This document shows positions 24,458 to 32,785 of a stretch of 64,000 bases of DNA, piece after piece. Position 1 is the stretch's first letter, and each line of letters starts with the position of its first letter. The translations under genes and the position numbers were made by a program. Origin of the DNA: Gammaproteobacteria bacterium (GTDB lineage Bacteria; Pseudomonadota; Gammaproteobacteria; Competibacterales; Competibacteraceae); NCBI GenBank assembly GCA_024235135.1, contig JACKMZ010000004.1, forward strand, positions 124,001-188,000, read 5' to 3'. Below the pieces are notes generated by a model. That model worked only from the letters and a program-made list of their open reading frames with translations, made no database searches and was not told the origin of the DNA.

Positions 24458-24568
24458 TTAAGTAACCGTCTTCTGCCCAAATAACCGGAAAATCATCCGG
24501 TAAGTAGTCGTGACGCCTTGTAGCAAAATGGTGGCTGACGTAAACCCGATTTTCAGTAGACGACCCAT
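24458..24568 (-). CDS. 36-residue micro-ORF, unit 1 of a repeated pair
   Basis: An ATG with TAGGAG 8 nt upstream opens a 36-residue frame beginning MGRLLKIGFTSATILLQG and ending GQKTVT. A similar frame lies at 24599-24706. The protein is basic with a hydrophobic middle; no known family is recognised. The stop sits just upstream of the AAGGAGG that precedes the RNase A-like gene. Two related copies with good ribosome sites make coding plausible. Confidence 0.5.
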   Translation of the reverse strand: MGRLLKIGFTSATILLQGVTTTYRMIFRLFGQKTVT

Positions 24569-24598
24569 AGCAGCAACTCCTAACTCAGGTTGCGAAGA

Positions 24599-24706
24599 TC
24601 AAACTGTTGTTTGCCCAACCAGTCTGAACAACAATCGATAGGCAGCCGTGACGCCTTATAGCAGTTTGGCGGCCGAGGAAAACCCGATTTTAAGTAAACG
24701 ACTCAT
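24599..24706 (-). pseudogene. Second micro-ORF copy with an internal stop
   Basis: It starts MSRLLKIGFSSAAKLL, then has TAA at codon 17, then continues in frame as a clear match to unit 1 (GVTAAYRLLFRLVGQ) to a TGA at 24599. GGGAAG lies ahead of the ATG. Either it decayed by a single substitution, or only the 16-residue peptide is made. Confidence 0.5.
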
Positions 24707-24940
24707 ACTGGCGACTTCCCAAAAATGATATGGCTATCACATGTAAGTAAATACACGTATTGCCTATTTGCCATTGATCTGGAGCAACTAAAATGCCATA
24801 TCCCAACCCCGCCTACGCAGCCGTTGCATCCTGCTAGCAAGGACTTGTTTGATAACGGCTTATTGGGATTTGTGCCCGGGGAGTCGATAACGTGAGAAAT
24901 CGACGCCTCTGACAAGGGGACTGTGCTAAATGAGCCATAA

Positions 24941-24969
24941 AAAAGCCCCACCTTGAGGGTGGGGCTTTT
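24941..24969 (-). terminator. Rho-independent terminator of groESL
   Basis: AAAAGCCCCACC pairs with GGTGGGGCTTTT across a short loop; read on the minus strand the stem is followed by T residues. It lies 36 nt past the groEL stop. Confidence 0.9.
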
Positions 24970-25004
24970 GCTCGACGGGATAAAGAAGGTACGCGGGGCG
25001 GGAC

Positions 25005-26639
25005 TTAGAAGTCCATGTCATCCATGCCGCCACCCGGTGGCATCCCGGCCCCTTTCTCCTTCTTGGGCAGTTCCGCCACCATGGCTTCCGTGGTGATCAT
25101 CAAACCGGACACCGAAGCCGCGTTCTGCAGAGCCGAGCGGACGACCTTGGTGGGATCGAGAATACCCATGTCCACGAGGTTGCCGAATTCCTCGGTGGCG
25201 GCATTGAAGCCATAACTGCCTTCCGATTCGATAACCTTGCGCAGCACGACGGATGGCTCACCGCCGGCATTGGATACAATCTGGCGGAGCGGCTCTTCGA
25301 TCGCCCGACGGATAATATTGATACCCATCTCCTGATCATGGTTGTCGCCTTTGACATCCTGCACATTGCCCAGAACGCGCAACAACGCCACGCCGCCACC
25401 CGGCACCACGCCTTCCTCAACCGCCGCACGGGTCGCGTGCAGGGCGTCTTCAACGCGGGCCTTCTTTTCCTTCATTTCCACTTCAGTAGCGGCGCCTACT
25501 TTGATGACCGCGACACCACCCGCCAATTTGGCGACACGTTCCTGCAACTTCTCACGGTCGTAATCGGAGGTGGTTTTTTCAATCTCAGTGCGGATCTGCT
25601 CGATGCGGGCTTCGATATCCTTTTTCGCACCGGCGCCATCGACGAGGGTGGTGTCATCCTTGCCGATGATGACGCGCTTGGCGGTACCCAGATCATCGAG
25701 CGTGGTTTTCTCCAGGCTCAGACCGACTTCCTCGGAAACCACCTGCCCACCAGTCAGGATCGCGATGTCTTGCAACATGGCTTTGCGCCGATCGCCGAAG
25801 CCGGGCGCCTTGACGGCCGCCACTTTGAGAATGCCGCGGATATTGTTGACCACCAGCGTCGCGAGTGCTTCGCCTTCAATGTCTTCGCAGATAATCAGCA
25901 ACGGCTTGCTGGATTTGGCGACGGCTTCCAGGGTAGGCAGCAGATCGCGGATATTGGAGATTTTCTTGTCGTGCAGGAGGATTTTGACGTCTTCCAGCTC
26001 GCAGTTCATGGTCTCCTTATTGTTGATGAAGTATGGCGACACATAACCACGATCGAACTGCATGCCTTCCACGACATCCAGCTCGTTTTCAAAACCTTTG
26101 CCTTCTTCCACGGTGATGACGCCTTCCTTGCCAACCTTATCCATGGCTTTGGCGATGATGTCACCGATCGCGGAATCGGAATTGGCGGAAATAGTTCCGA
26201 CCTGAGCGATGGCCTTATTGTCCAATACCGGCTTGGAAATGCCCTTTAATCCCACGATGGCGGCCGCGACCGCCTTGTCGATGCCGCGCTTGAGATCCAT
26301 CGGGTTCATGCCGGCGGCGACGGCCTTCAGACCTTCCTTGAGAATAGCCTGCGCCAAGACCGTCGCCGTCGTGGTGCCATCGCCGGCCACGTCAGAAGTC
26401 TTGGAGGCTACTTCCCTGACCATCTGAGCGCCCATATTTTCGAATTTGTCTTCGAGTTCGATCTCCTTGGCCACGGACACGCCATCCTTGGTAATCGTTG
26501 GAGCGCCGAAACTCTTATCCAGGACCACGTTACGGCCCTTGGGACCCAGGGTGACCTTGACGGCGTCGGCCAGAATATTGACGCCCCGCAACAGGCGGTT
26601 GCGCGCGTCGCTGTTGAATTTAACCGCTTTGGCTGCCAT
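25005..26639 (-). CDS. groEL: Chaperonin GroEL
   Basis: The 60-kDa chaperonin that folds proteins in its ring cavity with GroES. At 544 residues it has the normal length, starts MAAKAVKFNSDARNRLLRGV, has the ATP site DGTTTATVLA and ends in the usual GGM repeat (GMPPGGGMDDMDF). It follows groES by 44 nt in the same operon, and both are read from the sigma-32-type promoter at 27096-27123. Confidence 0.98.
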   Translation of the reverse strand: MAAKAVKFNSDARNRLLRGVNILADAVKVTLGPKGRNVVLDKSFGAPTITKDGVSVAKEIELEDKFENMGAQMVREVASKTSDVAGDGTTTATVLAQAILKEGLKAVAAGMNPMDLKRGIDKAVAAAIVGLKGISKPVLDNKAIAQVGTISANSDSAIGDIIAKAMDKVGKEGVITVEEGKGFENELDVVEGMQFDRGYVSPYFINNKETMNCELEDVKILLHDKKISNIRDLLPTLEAVAKSSKPLLIICEDIEGEALATLVVNNIRGILKVAAVKAPGFGDRRKAMLQDIAILTGGQVVSEEVGLSLEKTTLDDLGTAKRVIIGKDDTTLVDGAGAKKDIEARIEQIRTEIEKTTSDYDREKLQERVAKLAGGVAVIKVGAATEVEMKEKKARVEDALHATRAAVEEGVVPGGGVALLRVLGNVQDVKGDNHDQEMGINIIRRAIEEPLRQIVSNAGGEPSVVLRKVIESEGSYGFNAATEEFGNLVDMGILDPTKVVRSALQNAASVSGLMITTEAMVAELPKKEKGAGMPPGGGMDDMDF

Positions 26640-26683
26640 GTGTTTAAAGCCTCATCAGTGTCTTGGCTAAAGTTTGGAAAAGT

Positions 26684-26974
26684 TTACTTTTGGATGACAG
26701 CCATGATGTCGTCTTCGCGCATCACGACCAATTCCTCTCCGTCGACCTTGACTTCGGTACCGGAGTATTTGCCAAACAGCACCTCGTCACCGACTTTGAC
26801 ATCCAGCGGACGACTGTCACCGTTGTCCAGGACCTTGCCGTTACCGACAGCAATGATCTCACCCCGTATCGGTTTCTCTGTAGCCGAATCGGGAATAACG
26901 ATGCCGCCTGGAGACTTACGCTCTTCTTCTTTACGCTTGACAACCACTCGATCATGTAATGGACGAAGCTTCAT
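26684..26974 (-). CDS. groES: Co-chaperonin GroES
   Basis: The 96-residue lid of the GroEL chaperonin. It starts MKLRPLHDRVVVKRKEEE, includes the mobile loop region SPGGIVIPDSA, and ends VMREDDIMAVIQK. The ATG at 26974 fits the family and has GGAGAT upstream; the in-frame codon at 26992 is less likely. First gene of groESL. Confidence 0.97.
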   Translation of the reverse strand: MKLRPLHDRVVVKRKEEERKSPGGIVIPDSATEKPIRGEIIAVGNGKVLDNGDSRPLDVKVGDEVLFGKYSGTEVKVDGEELVVMREDDIMAVIQK

Positions 26975-27095
26975 AGACTTTATATCTCCCAAAAAATCGC
27001 TTAATACCTAGGTATGGGCAATGCGCCACCACGGGGTAGTGGCATGATCTATCAACCCAATGCGGTTGGTTGTCGCAACGGGCCTGCGGGCGCAG

Positions 27096-27123
27096 AGATG
27101 GGGGCTAGCACACGGTTTTCAAG
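27096..27123 (-). promoter_or_regulatory. Sigma-32 heat-shock promoter of groESL
   Basis: On the minus strand CTTGAAA (27123-27117) and CCCCATCT (27103-27096) are separated by 13 nt, matching the RpoH consensus in every key position. It lies about 122 nt before the groES start. No CIRCE inverted repeat was seen, so control by RpoH and not HrcA is likely. Confidence 0.85.
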
Positions 27124-27195
27124 AGGGCGGAGAAAAAATTTGCGTGCGCCACACGATACGGCCAGTACCGCGCGGGTCCAATAATCGGGCGCGCT

Positions 27196-27513
27196 TTACG
27201 GTAAGCCTCGCGGTGAGGCGCCGCCTGGCTCCCGCACCGGCTGCTCGTCAAACTGTTCCAAGGCCCGTGCCGCCACCTGGCCCACCGTCAGATTGACGGC
27301 GCGCACCGTCCGGTAGACGCCGCGGGTCAAGGTATGCTGAACCCGTTCGACGAGTCCTGCGGGCCGCGCGATCCCCGGAATATGCCCAAGTACCGCGTAG
27401 ACCTGGCTAGCGATAGCCTGATGAACCTCCTCGGTAGCGTTGGCGCCGGCTTCAACCCCATCCTGGATCAGTTGCTGCAACCCCTGAATCTGTTTAAGCG
27501 TCAAGCGTGACAT
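27196..27513 (-). CDS. Small protein of unknown function
   Basis: A 105-residue protein, mainly helical, starting MSRLTLKQIQGLQQLIQ, with a GGAGG ribosome site ahead of the ATG. I do not recognise the family. It lies 20 nt behind the hydrolase gene at 27534-28514 and is probably its operon partner. The helical, Gln-, Val- and Ala-rich sequence recalls phasin-like or lipid-droplet proteins, and phaA-phaB-phaR occur elsewhere in the window, but this is only a guess. Confidence 0.7.
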   Translation of the reverse strand: MSRLTLKQIQGLQQLIQDGVEAGANATEEVHQAIASQVYAVLGHIPGIARPAGLVERVQHTLTRGVYRTVRAVNLTVGQVAARALEQFDEQPVREPGGASPRGLP

Positions 27514-27533
27514 GGGCGATAGGCCTCCGGGTT

Positions 27534-28514
27534 CTACTCAGTCATACAATGTAGTTTGATGTGCTCGTAGACGCCGGGGTCATTGGCCAACCCCATGTGA
27601 TGCACACCGGGAAAAACCGTTACATGAACCCGCCTGGATTCAGCCTGTTCCGCGGCGGCCGGATTTCGCGCAGGACTCCGTGGCGGCCGGACCAGGCCAT
27701 CGCCGAACAGTTGGCTCGCTACGCCTTGCGGGTCATCGGTCAGCGTTCCAACGAACAAATGATGCCAGGCGCCGGGTATCCAAGGCGTCGCCGAACCATC
27801 ATCGCTCGCGGCATCTTCGCACAGGCGGTCGCTGCGGCGCAGATCTTTAATTCCGCGGCTACGCCGATTGAGCACCTTAGCGATCACTCGGGTTAGCGGA
27901 TGGGGCACCGTCTGTAAGAGACTAGTGGCCAACGCACCCAGGACTTCCAAATCGGCGCCGTCATGCGGCGTGCCCAGGTAGAAGGCATGCCGCACCTTAT
28001 TCACCCAGCCATGCTTCATGCGCGTACCATAATGGCAGGCGCTGCGCACGACCAAGCCGCCCATGCTGTGGCCGAGCAGGACGATTTCTTCGACGGCCAC
28101 GGGATAACACGCCAACATTTCCTCCAATAGACCGGCAAAACGACGGCCGTTCACCGCGATGGGCAACCCCGTGTTGTAACGCAAAAAGAACGGTGTATAG
28201 CCGAGTTCCTGCTGCAACAGCGTGCCATAGCAGCGAGCAGGCTCGTCTTGCGTCCTGCGGAAGACCCACACACCCTCATTGCAAGCCAGGCCGTGCAGCA
28301 AAATACATAACTTGGCCGTCGGATGCGGGTAGGCGGCGCGCAGACTTTCCGTGGTAGTGGCCAGCGGGCGATTACGATGGTAAAACATCTGCTCTATGGC
28401 TAGCCCGTTGTCACGCTCGCACAAATAATCGCCCAACACGCCATTCAGCACGCTAACGCTCCAGTCCGTCCAGTGACCGGCGTAAGCGGAATCGTTTTTA
28501 CGGTGTCCGCTCAT
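27534..28514 (-). CDS. Alpha/beta hydrolase, lipase-like
   Basis: About 326 residues from the ATG at 28514, which has GGGAGG upstream; this start also avoids overlap with the divergent YaiI gene. The nucleophile elbow is GHSMGGLVV, the oxyanion region LHGLACNEGVW, and the catalytic histidine is near GVHHMGL. It resembles the esterase and lipase group active on acylglycerols or esters. No signal peptide is seen. The ester substrate is not known. Confidence 0.8.
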   Translation of the reverse strand: MSGHRKNDSAYAGHWTDWSVSVLNGVLGDYLCERDNGLAIEQMFYHRNRPLATTTESLRAAYPHPTAKLCILLHGLACNEGVWVFRRTQDEPARCYGTLLQQELGYTPFFLRYNTGLPIAVNGRRFAGLLEEMLACYPVAVEEIVLLGHSMGGLVVRSACHYGTRMKHGWVNKVRHAFYLGTPHDGADLEVLGALATSLLQTVPHPLTRVIAKVLNRRSRGIKDLRRSDRLCEDAASDDGSATPWIPGAWHHLFVGTLTDDPQGVASQLFGDGLVRPPRSPARNPAAAEQAESRRVHVTVFPGVHHMGLANDPGVYEHIKLHCMTE

Positions 28515-28551
28515 TGAGCAACCTCCCGGCACCTGAAGAGGAACATCTGTC

Positions 28552-29007
28552 GTGAAGATCTGGATCGATGCGGATGCCTGCCCGAACCCCATCAAGGAAG
28601 TCGTTTATCGCGCCTCGAAACGCTTGACGATATCGGTCACGTTGGTCGCCAATCGCCCGCTGAAAACCCCAGCTTCCCGGTTAATCCAAGCGATCCAAGT
28701 ATCCCAGGGGTTCGACGTGGCCGACCATTACCTCATCGGCCATGCCGCGCGCGGCGATCTGGTTGTCACTGGCGACATACCCCTGGCCGCAGAACTGATT
28801 GAGCGCGGCATAGCCGCGCTCAATCCGCGTGGGGAAATGTACACCCGAGATAATGTAGGCGAGCGATTGGCCACCCGCAATCTCATGGAGGATTTGCGCG
28901 CCACCGGCATGGTCGGCGGCGGACCCGCACCATTCAGTGAGCGCGATAAACAAGCTTTCGCTAACAGTCTCGATCGCTGGCTAGCGCAATATCGGCGTCC
29001 CGATTAA
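28552..29007 (+). CDS. YaiI/YqxD family protein (DUF188)
   Basis: A 151-residue protein with the family's MKIWIDADACPNPIKEV start and VTGDIPLAAELI and GGGPAPFSERDKQ motifs. YaiI is a PIN-like protein of unknown role in many bacteria. It begins at a GTG with GAGGA upstream and is divergent from the hydrolase gene. Confidence 0.9.
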   Translation: MKIWIDADACPNPIKEVVYRASKRLTISVTLVANRPLKTPASRLIQAIQVSQGFDVADHYLIGHAARGDLVVTGDIPLAAELIERGIAALNPRGEMYTRDNVGERLATRNLMEDLRATGMVGGGPAPFSERDKQAFANSLDRWLAQYRRPD

Positions 29008-29276
29008 CGCCGGCGGCCACCTCGGCCCGCCTTATCCTTGGGGCGCTCCTCATTGACCTTCAACGGCTTGCCCCGCAGTTCCAGCCCATTGAGCGCGCTG
29101 ACAGCGGCGCGGGCCTCGTGGCCTTCCATTTCGATAAAGCCAAAACCCCGACATGCACCGGAGAAAACATCGCGGACCAGCCGCAACGAGCGGACCCGCC
29201 CATGCGCCGAAAACAACTCGGTCAGTTCTTCATCACTAATATCCGTGGGTAGATTGCCTACGAAAAGCTTCTTCAT
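29004..29276 (-). CDS. RRM-domain RNA-binding protein
   Basis: A 90-residue single RRM protein. RNP2 is KLFVGNLP at the start, and RNP1 is CRGFGFIEM near residue 45. The C-terminus is basic (KDKAGRGGRRR). Such proteins in bacteria are small RNA chaperones, often cold-induced. The coding end overlaps the end of the YaiI gene by 4 nt in convergent orientation. Confidence 0.9.
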   Translation of the reverse strand: MKKLFVGNLPTDISDEELTELFSAHGRVRSLRLVRDVFSGACRGFGFIEMEGHEARAAVSALNGLELRGKPLKVNEERPKDKAGRGGRRR

Positions 29277-29667
29277 ACCGGGTCTCCTGGCAAAAAAAGA
29301 ACGTTATCGGCTGCCGCTAACCAATCCCTTAGTGGGATATAGCCGGGTAAGGTTCGAAAATGACATACTAAGTCCCCTATCCACCTGCCCGTGCGCACCG
29401 CGCAGGACCGGCCCCGGCAGCAGTAATGATAGCAAAAGCAGGGGAACGCCCCGTTGATCAAGAACCGCGAAACACTTGCGGGGAAAAGCGGATGTGGCTA
29501 TCTGCCTGCGACTGTTCCGAATGGAACGTTAAACAATTTCATGATACGGCCCGGTCCGCGCTGCGCCGAATTAATTTTTTATTCTAGCATGGCTGAATAC
29601 AACGGCCCACATTTCGATGGGCAAACCCCTAAAACGGGCCTAAGCCAGTCAATTTAAGGGCGTATTG
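29277..29667. other. Intergenic region between the RRM gene and ureG
   Basis: About 390 nt without a convincing gene. It must contain the leader of the RRM gene (cold-shock type genes often have long leaders) and the promoter of ureG. No clear operator or riboswitch was recognised. Confidence 0.5.
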
Positions 29668-30309
29668 ATGAGCATGAGCAACCCAGCAAGCTTGCGAATC
29701 GGTATCGGCGGACCCGTCGGTTCCGGCAAAACCGCGTTGGTCGAAGCCTTATGCAAGACGCTGCGCGATCGTTACGCGCTGGCGGTCGTCACCAACGACA
29801 TCTATACCCAGGAAGACGCGCAATTCCTGGTCCGTCGCCACGCCCTGAGCGAGGATCGCATCATCGGCGTAGAGACCGGCGGTTGCCCGCACACCGCCAT
29901 ACGCGAGGATGCCTCCATGAACCTGACGGCGGTGGCACAGTTGGGCGAGCGATTTCCCGATCTCGACGTGATATTGGTGGAAAGCGGCGGCGACAACCTC
30001 AGCGCCACCTTCAGCCCGGAGCTGGCCGATTTGACGGTGTATGTCATCGATGTCGCGGCGGGTGACAAGATTCCGCGCAAGGGAGGACCGGGCATCACCC
30101 GTTCGGATTTGCTGGTGATCAATAAAATCGATCTAGCTCCGTTCGTCGGCGCATCGCTGGAAGTAATGGAACGAGACGCCCGGAAGATGCGCGGAGAACG
30201 GCCCTTCGTGTTCACCAACCTGAAAACCGGGCAAGGACTGGAAACGATCACCGCGTTCATCATCGAGCACGGCATGCTGGAACCCCACCGTAAAGAGACA
30301 TCATCGTGA
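29668..30309 (+). CDS. ureG: Urease accessory GTPase UreG
   Basis: A SIMIBI-class GTPase that delivers nickel to urease. The P-loop is GPVGSGKTALVEA, followed by TNDIYTQEDAQ, ETGGCPHTAIREDAS with the metal-binding CPH, ESGGDNLSATFSPEL and NKIDLAP. These match true UreG, not HypB. No urease subunit or ureD/E/F gene lies near. Instead ureG overlaps dgcN by 4 nt. The ATG at 29668 has AAGGG 8 nt upstream. Either it is an orphan that serves urease encoded elsewhere, or it has another nickel client. Confidence 0.88.
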   Translation: MSMSNPASLRIGIGGPVGSGKTALVEALCKTLRDRYALAVVTNDIYTQEDAQFLVRRHALSEDRIIGVETGGCPHTAIREDASMNLTAVAQLGERFPDLDVILVESGGDNLSATFSPELADLTVYVIDVAAGDKIPRKGGPGITRSDLLVINKIDLAPFVGASLEVMERDARKMRGERPFVFTNLKTGQGLETITAFIIEHGMLEPHRKETSS

Positions 30310-31367
30310 TCCCCGCTCCGGCAATCGTACTGGCCAACGGCCTGTTTCAAGCCCCTAATGGCAAAGCAGCGCACGGTTTGGTACGGGGCAGCGAACGCTT
30401 CCGGGTCATGGCCGTGGTCGACCCCCTGTGCGCGGGACAGGATGCCGGCATGGTCTTGGATGGGCAAATCCGCGATATCCCCATCGTCGCCTCTTTGGCC
30501 GAAGCGATACAGCAATCGCCGTATTCACCGGAATACTGCGTGGTGGGTATCGCCACGCACGGTGGACGATTTACCGCGGAGTTGCTGGATGCGCTGCGGG
30601 AAGCGGCGCAAACCGGTTTGTCCATCGTCAACGGCCTGCACGACTATGCCAGTGACGATCCCGTCATCGCCGCGGCCGTCCAGGCACACGGCACAACCGT
30701 CACCGATGTTCGCAAGCCCAAGCCCAAGCACGAATTACACTTCTGGACCGGAGCCATCCACCAAGTACGCGCCCCGCGTATCGCCGTACTGGGCATGGAT
30801 TGCGCCATCGGTAAGCGCACGACCACGCGCTTGTTAACGCAAGCCCTGCAACGCGCTGGGATCAAGGCGGAAATGATCTACACCGGCCAGACCGGCTGGA
30901 TGCAGGGCGCCCGTTACGGTTTCGTGCTAGATTCGGTCGTCAACGACTATGTCAGTGGCGAATTGGAACATGCGATCGTGACTTGCGACCGGGAAGCCGC
31001 GCCCGATCTCATGCTCATCGAAGGCCAATCGTCCTTGCGCAATCCAAGTGGCCCTTGCGGAGCCGAGTTTCTGTTGTCAGCCGCGGCCCACGGCGTGATT
31101 CTGCAGCATGCGCCAGGGCGGGAATTCTTCGACGGATTCGAACAGCAGGGTCTCCGAATTCCGGCGATAGAGGACGAAATGGCGTTGATTGCCTTTTACG
31201 GCGCCCGTACCCTAGCCGTAACCCTGCAAGGGAAAGGACTGCAAGCCATTGATCTGATTCAAGCTCAACGCGAATTACAGGCCCGTTTGAATATTCCCAT
31301 CATCCGACCCCTTGAGGAAGGGGTAGACGCCTTGGTGCCGGTCGTCCGCGCTTTCATGGCGGAATAG
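30306..31367 (+). CDS. dgcN: DUF1611 family protein (DgcN-like)
   Basis: A 353-residue protein of the DUF1611 family. It has a P-loop-like motif GMDCAIGKRTTTRLL near residue 165 and the family's HGGRF and YTGQTGWMQGARYG stretches. DgcN is described as an N-acetyltransferase step of D-glutamate breakdown, with DgcA acting next as racemase/epimerase. The GTG start overlaps the ureG stop (GTGA). Function follows family and neighbour; the reaction is not visible in sequence. Confidence 0.75.
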   Translation: MIPAPAIVLANGLFQAPNGKAAHGLVRGSERFRVMAVVDPLCAGQDAGMVLDGQIRDIPIVASLAEAIQQSPYSPEYCVVGIATHGGRFTAELLDALREAAQTGLSIVNGLHDYASDDPVIAAAVQAHGTTVTDVRKPKPKHELHFWTGAIHQVRAPRIAVLGMDCAIGKRTTTRLLTQALQRAGIKAEMIYTGQTGWMQGARYGFVLDSVVNDYVSGELEHAIVTCDREAAPDLMLIEGQSSLRNPSGPCGAEFLLSAAAHGVILQHAPGREFFDGFEQQGLRIPAIEDEMALIAFYGARTLAVTLQGKGLQAIDLIQAQRELQARLNIPIIRPLEEGVDALVPVVRAFMAE

Positions 31368-32434
31368 TGAAGATTACCCGCATCGTCAGTCGGGTCGAGC
31401 ACCTGCCCCTAGCTCGCCCGTACACCATCGCGTTTCGCACGATAGAAGCCGTCACTTGCGTGCTGGTCAAAGTCCACGGTGAACGCGGTTTGTTTGGCCT
31501 GGGCACGGCCTCACCCGAACCCTTCGTCACCGGCGAAACGGAAACGGCCGCGCAAACGGCACTGCAAGAAGATGCATTGGACTGGTTGCTGGGCCACGAT
31601 GTGCGCCAGCTACCGGCGTTATGCCGGGAGTTACAGCGGCGCCTGCCGCAGACTCCCGCCGCACGCGCCGCCCTGGACATGGCCTTACACGATCTGTTGG
31701 CGCAGCATCTCGGTCTGCCGCTGGTGGACATGCTGGGTCGCGTTCACGAACGCCTGCCGACCTCGGTGACGATAGGCATCAAACCCGTGCGGGAAACGCT
31801 TGAGGAAGCAGCCGAACATATCGGACGAGGCTTTCAGGTGCTCAAAATCAAACTCGGGCACTCCCTGGACGAGGATCTGGAGCGTTTGCGCCGACTGCGC
31901 GAACGCTTCGGCCAGACGATCGGCATCCGCGTGGACCCGAATCAGGGATACGATCAAGCCGACGTTCTACGCTTCGTCGAATGCAGCGCGGATCTGGCCA
32001 TAGAATTTCTCGAACAGCCGTTGCCGGCTGCCGATACAGCCACGTTGCGCATCCTGCCGGAAGCGGTACGGTCACGCGTGGCGGCCGACGAATGTCTACT
32101 CGACGAATCCGATGCACTGGGCTTACTGATGCCGCCCCGAGCCTGCGGCATCTTCAATATCAAACTGATGAAGTGTGGCGGCGTTCACCCGGCCTTGCGC
32201 ATCGCCGCCCTGGCCGAAACGGCGGGTATCGAACTCATGTGGGGTTGCATGGATGAAAGCGTGATCGGCATCAGCGCGGCCCTGCACGCCGCTCTGTCCT
32301 CACCGGCGACCCATTATCTGGATCTGGACGGCAGTTTCGATCTGGCGCGGGACCCGGCGATCGGTGGATTCGTGTTGGAAGAGGGCTGTTTACGCACCAC
32401 AGCCGCTCCGGGACTCGGCGTGAGGCTGCTGTAG
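31367..32434 (+). CDS. dgcA: Enolase-superfamily dipeptide epimerase / N-acyl-glutamate racemase (DgcA-like)
   Basis: A 355-residue enolase-superfamily enzyme of the muconate-lactonising type. The catalytic lysine pair is in QVLKIKLG, the metal ligands are D, E and D in RVDPNQG, EFLEQPL and AADECLL, and the second lysine is in NIKLMKCGG. That pattern fits L-Ala-D/L-Glu epimerases and N-acyl amino-acid racemases. It shares one base with the dgcN stop. Paired with dgcN it may act on N-acetyl-D-glutamate, or it may recycle peptidoglycan dipeptides. Confidence 0.82.
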   Translation: MKITRIVSRVEHLPLARPYTIAFRTIEAVTCVLVKVHGERGLFGLGTASPEPFVTGETETAAQTALQEDALDWLLGHDVRQLPALCRELQRRLPQTPAARAALDMALHDLLAQHLGLPLVDMLGRVHERLPTSVTIGIKPVRETLEEAAEHIGRGFQVLKIKLGHSLDEDLERLRRLRERFGQTIGIRVDPNQGYDQADVLRFVECSADLAIEFLEQPLPAADTATLRILPEAVRSRVAADECLLDESDALGLLMPPRACGIFNIKLMKCGGVHPALRIAALAETAGIELMWGCMDESVIGISAALHAALSSPATHYLDLDGSFDLARDPAIGGFVLEEGCLRTTAAPGLGVRLL

Positions 32435-32527
32435 GCGACAGCGCCCACCGGCACCGACCCGGCAAAAATCCCGCAACGTCACCCGTTCGGCCAGGCCGGC
32501 AAACCTACGGACCCCAGCCGGGTCCTG

Positions 32528-32737
32528 TCAGCCTTGGCGTTCGACCTTGGCCAACCGATAATTCGGCACGTCGCCACGGCGCGAATAAGGATGCTCATGC
32601 CCCAGTTCCGTGAATGCCACATCGCGTTCCTCGGCGGTCTCGTACCAGCGATGCGCTTCCCAGTCATCCCCCAGCAAATGAGGCGAGCGCATGGGATCGC
32701 CCGGCGGCAGGGTAAAGCGAATTCCGAATCGTTTCAT
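32528..32737 (-). CDS. Small conserved-looking hypothetical protein
   Basis: A 69-residue protein starting MKRFGIRFTLPPGDPMRSPH, with many charged and aromatic residues and no membrane segment. I do not recognise it. It lies 48 nt past relA on the same strand, with no other gene on either strand at this place, so coding is plausible. Confidence 0.5.
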   Translation of the reverse strand: MKRFGIRFTLPPGDPMRSPHLLGDDWEAHRWYETAEERDVAFTELGHEHPYSRRGDVPNYRLAKVERQG

Positions 32738-32785
32738 GCCCAACTCGTCAATACAATAGAACCGTTTTCCATTCTACAGTGCTCG

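Noticed and set aside
24703..24951. Open frame of 82 codons before the micro-ORF pair
   Set aside because: It overlaps the start of a micro-ORF and the groESL terminator, and its composition is not protein-like.
29454..29657. Open frame of 67 codons before ureG
   Set aside because: No ribosome site or family; it lies in what must be the promoter region of ureG.
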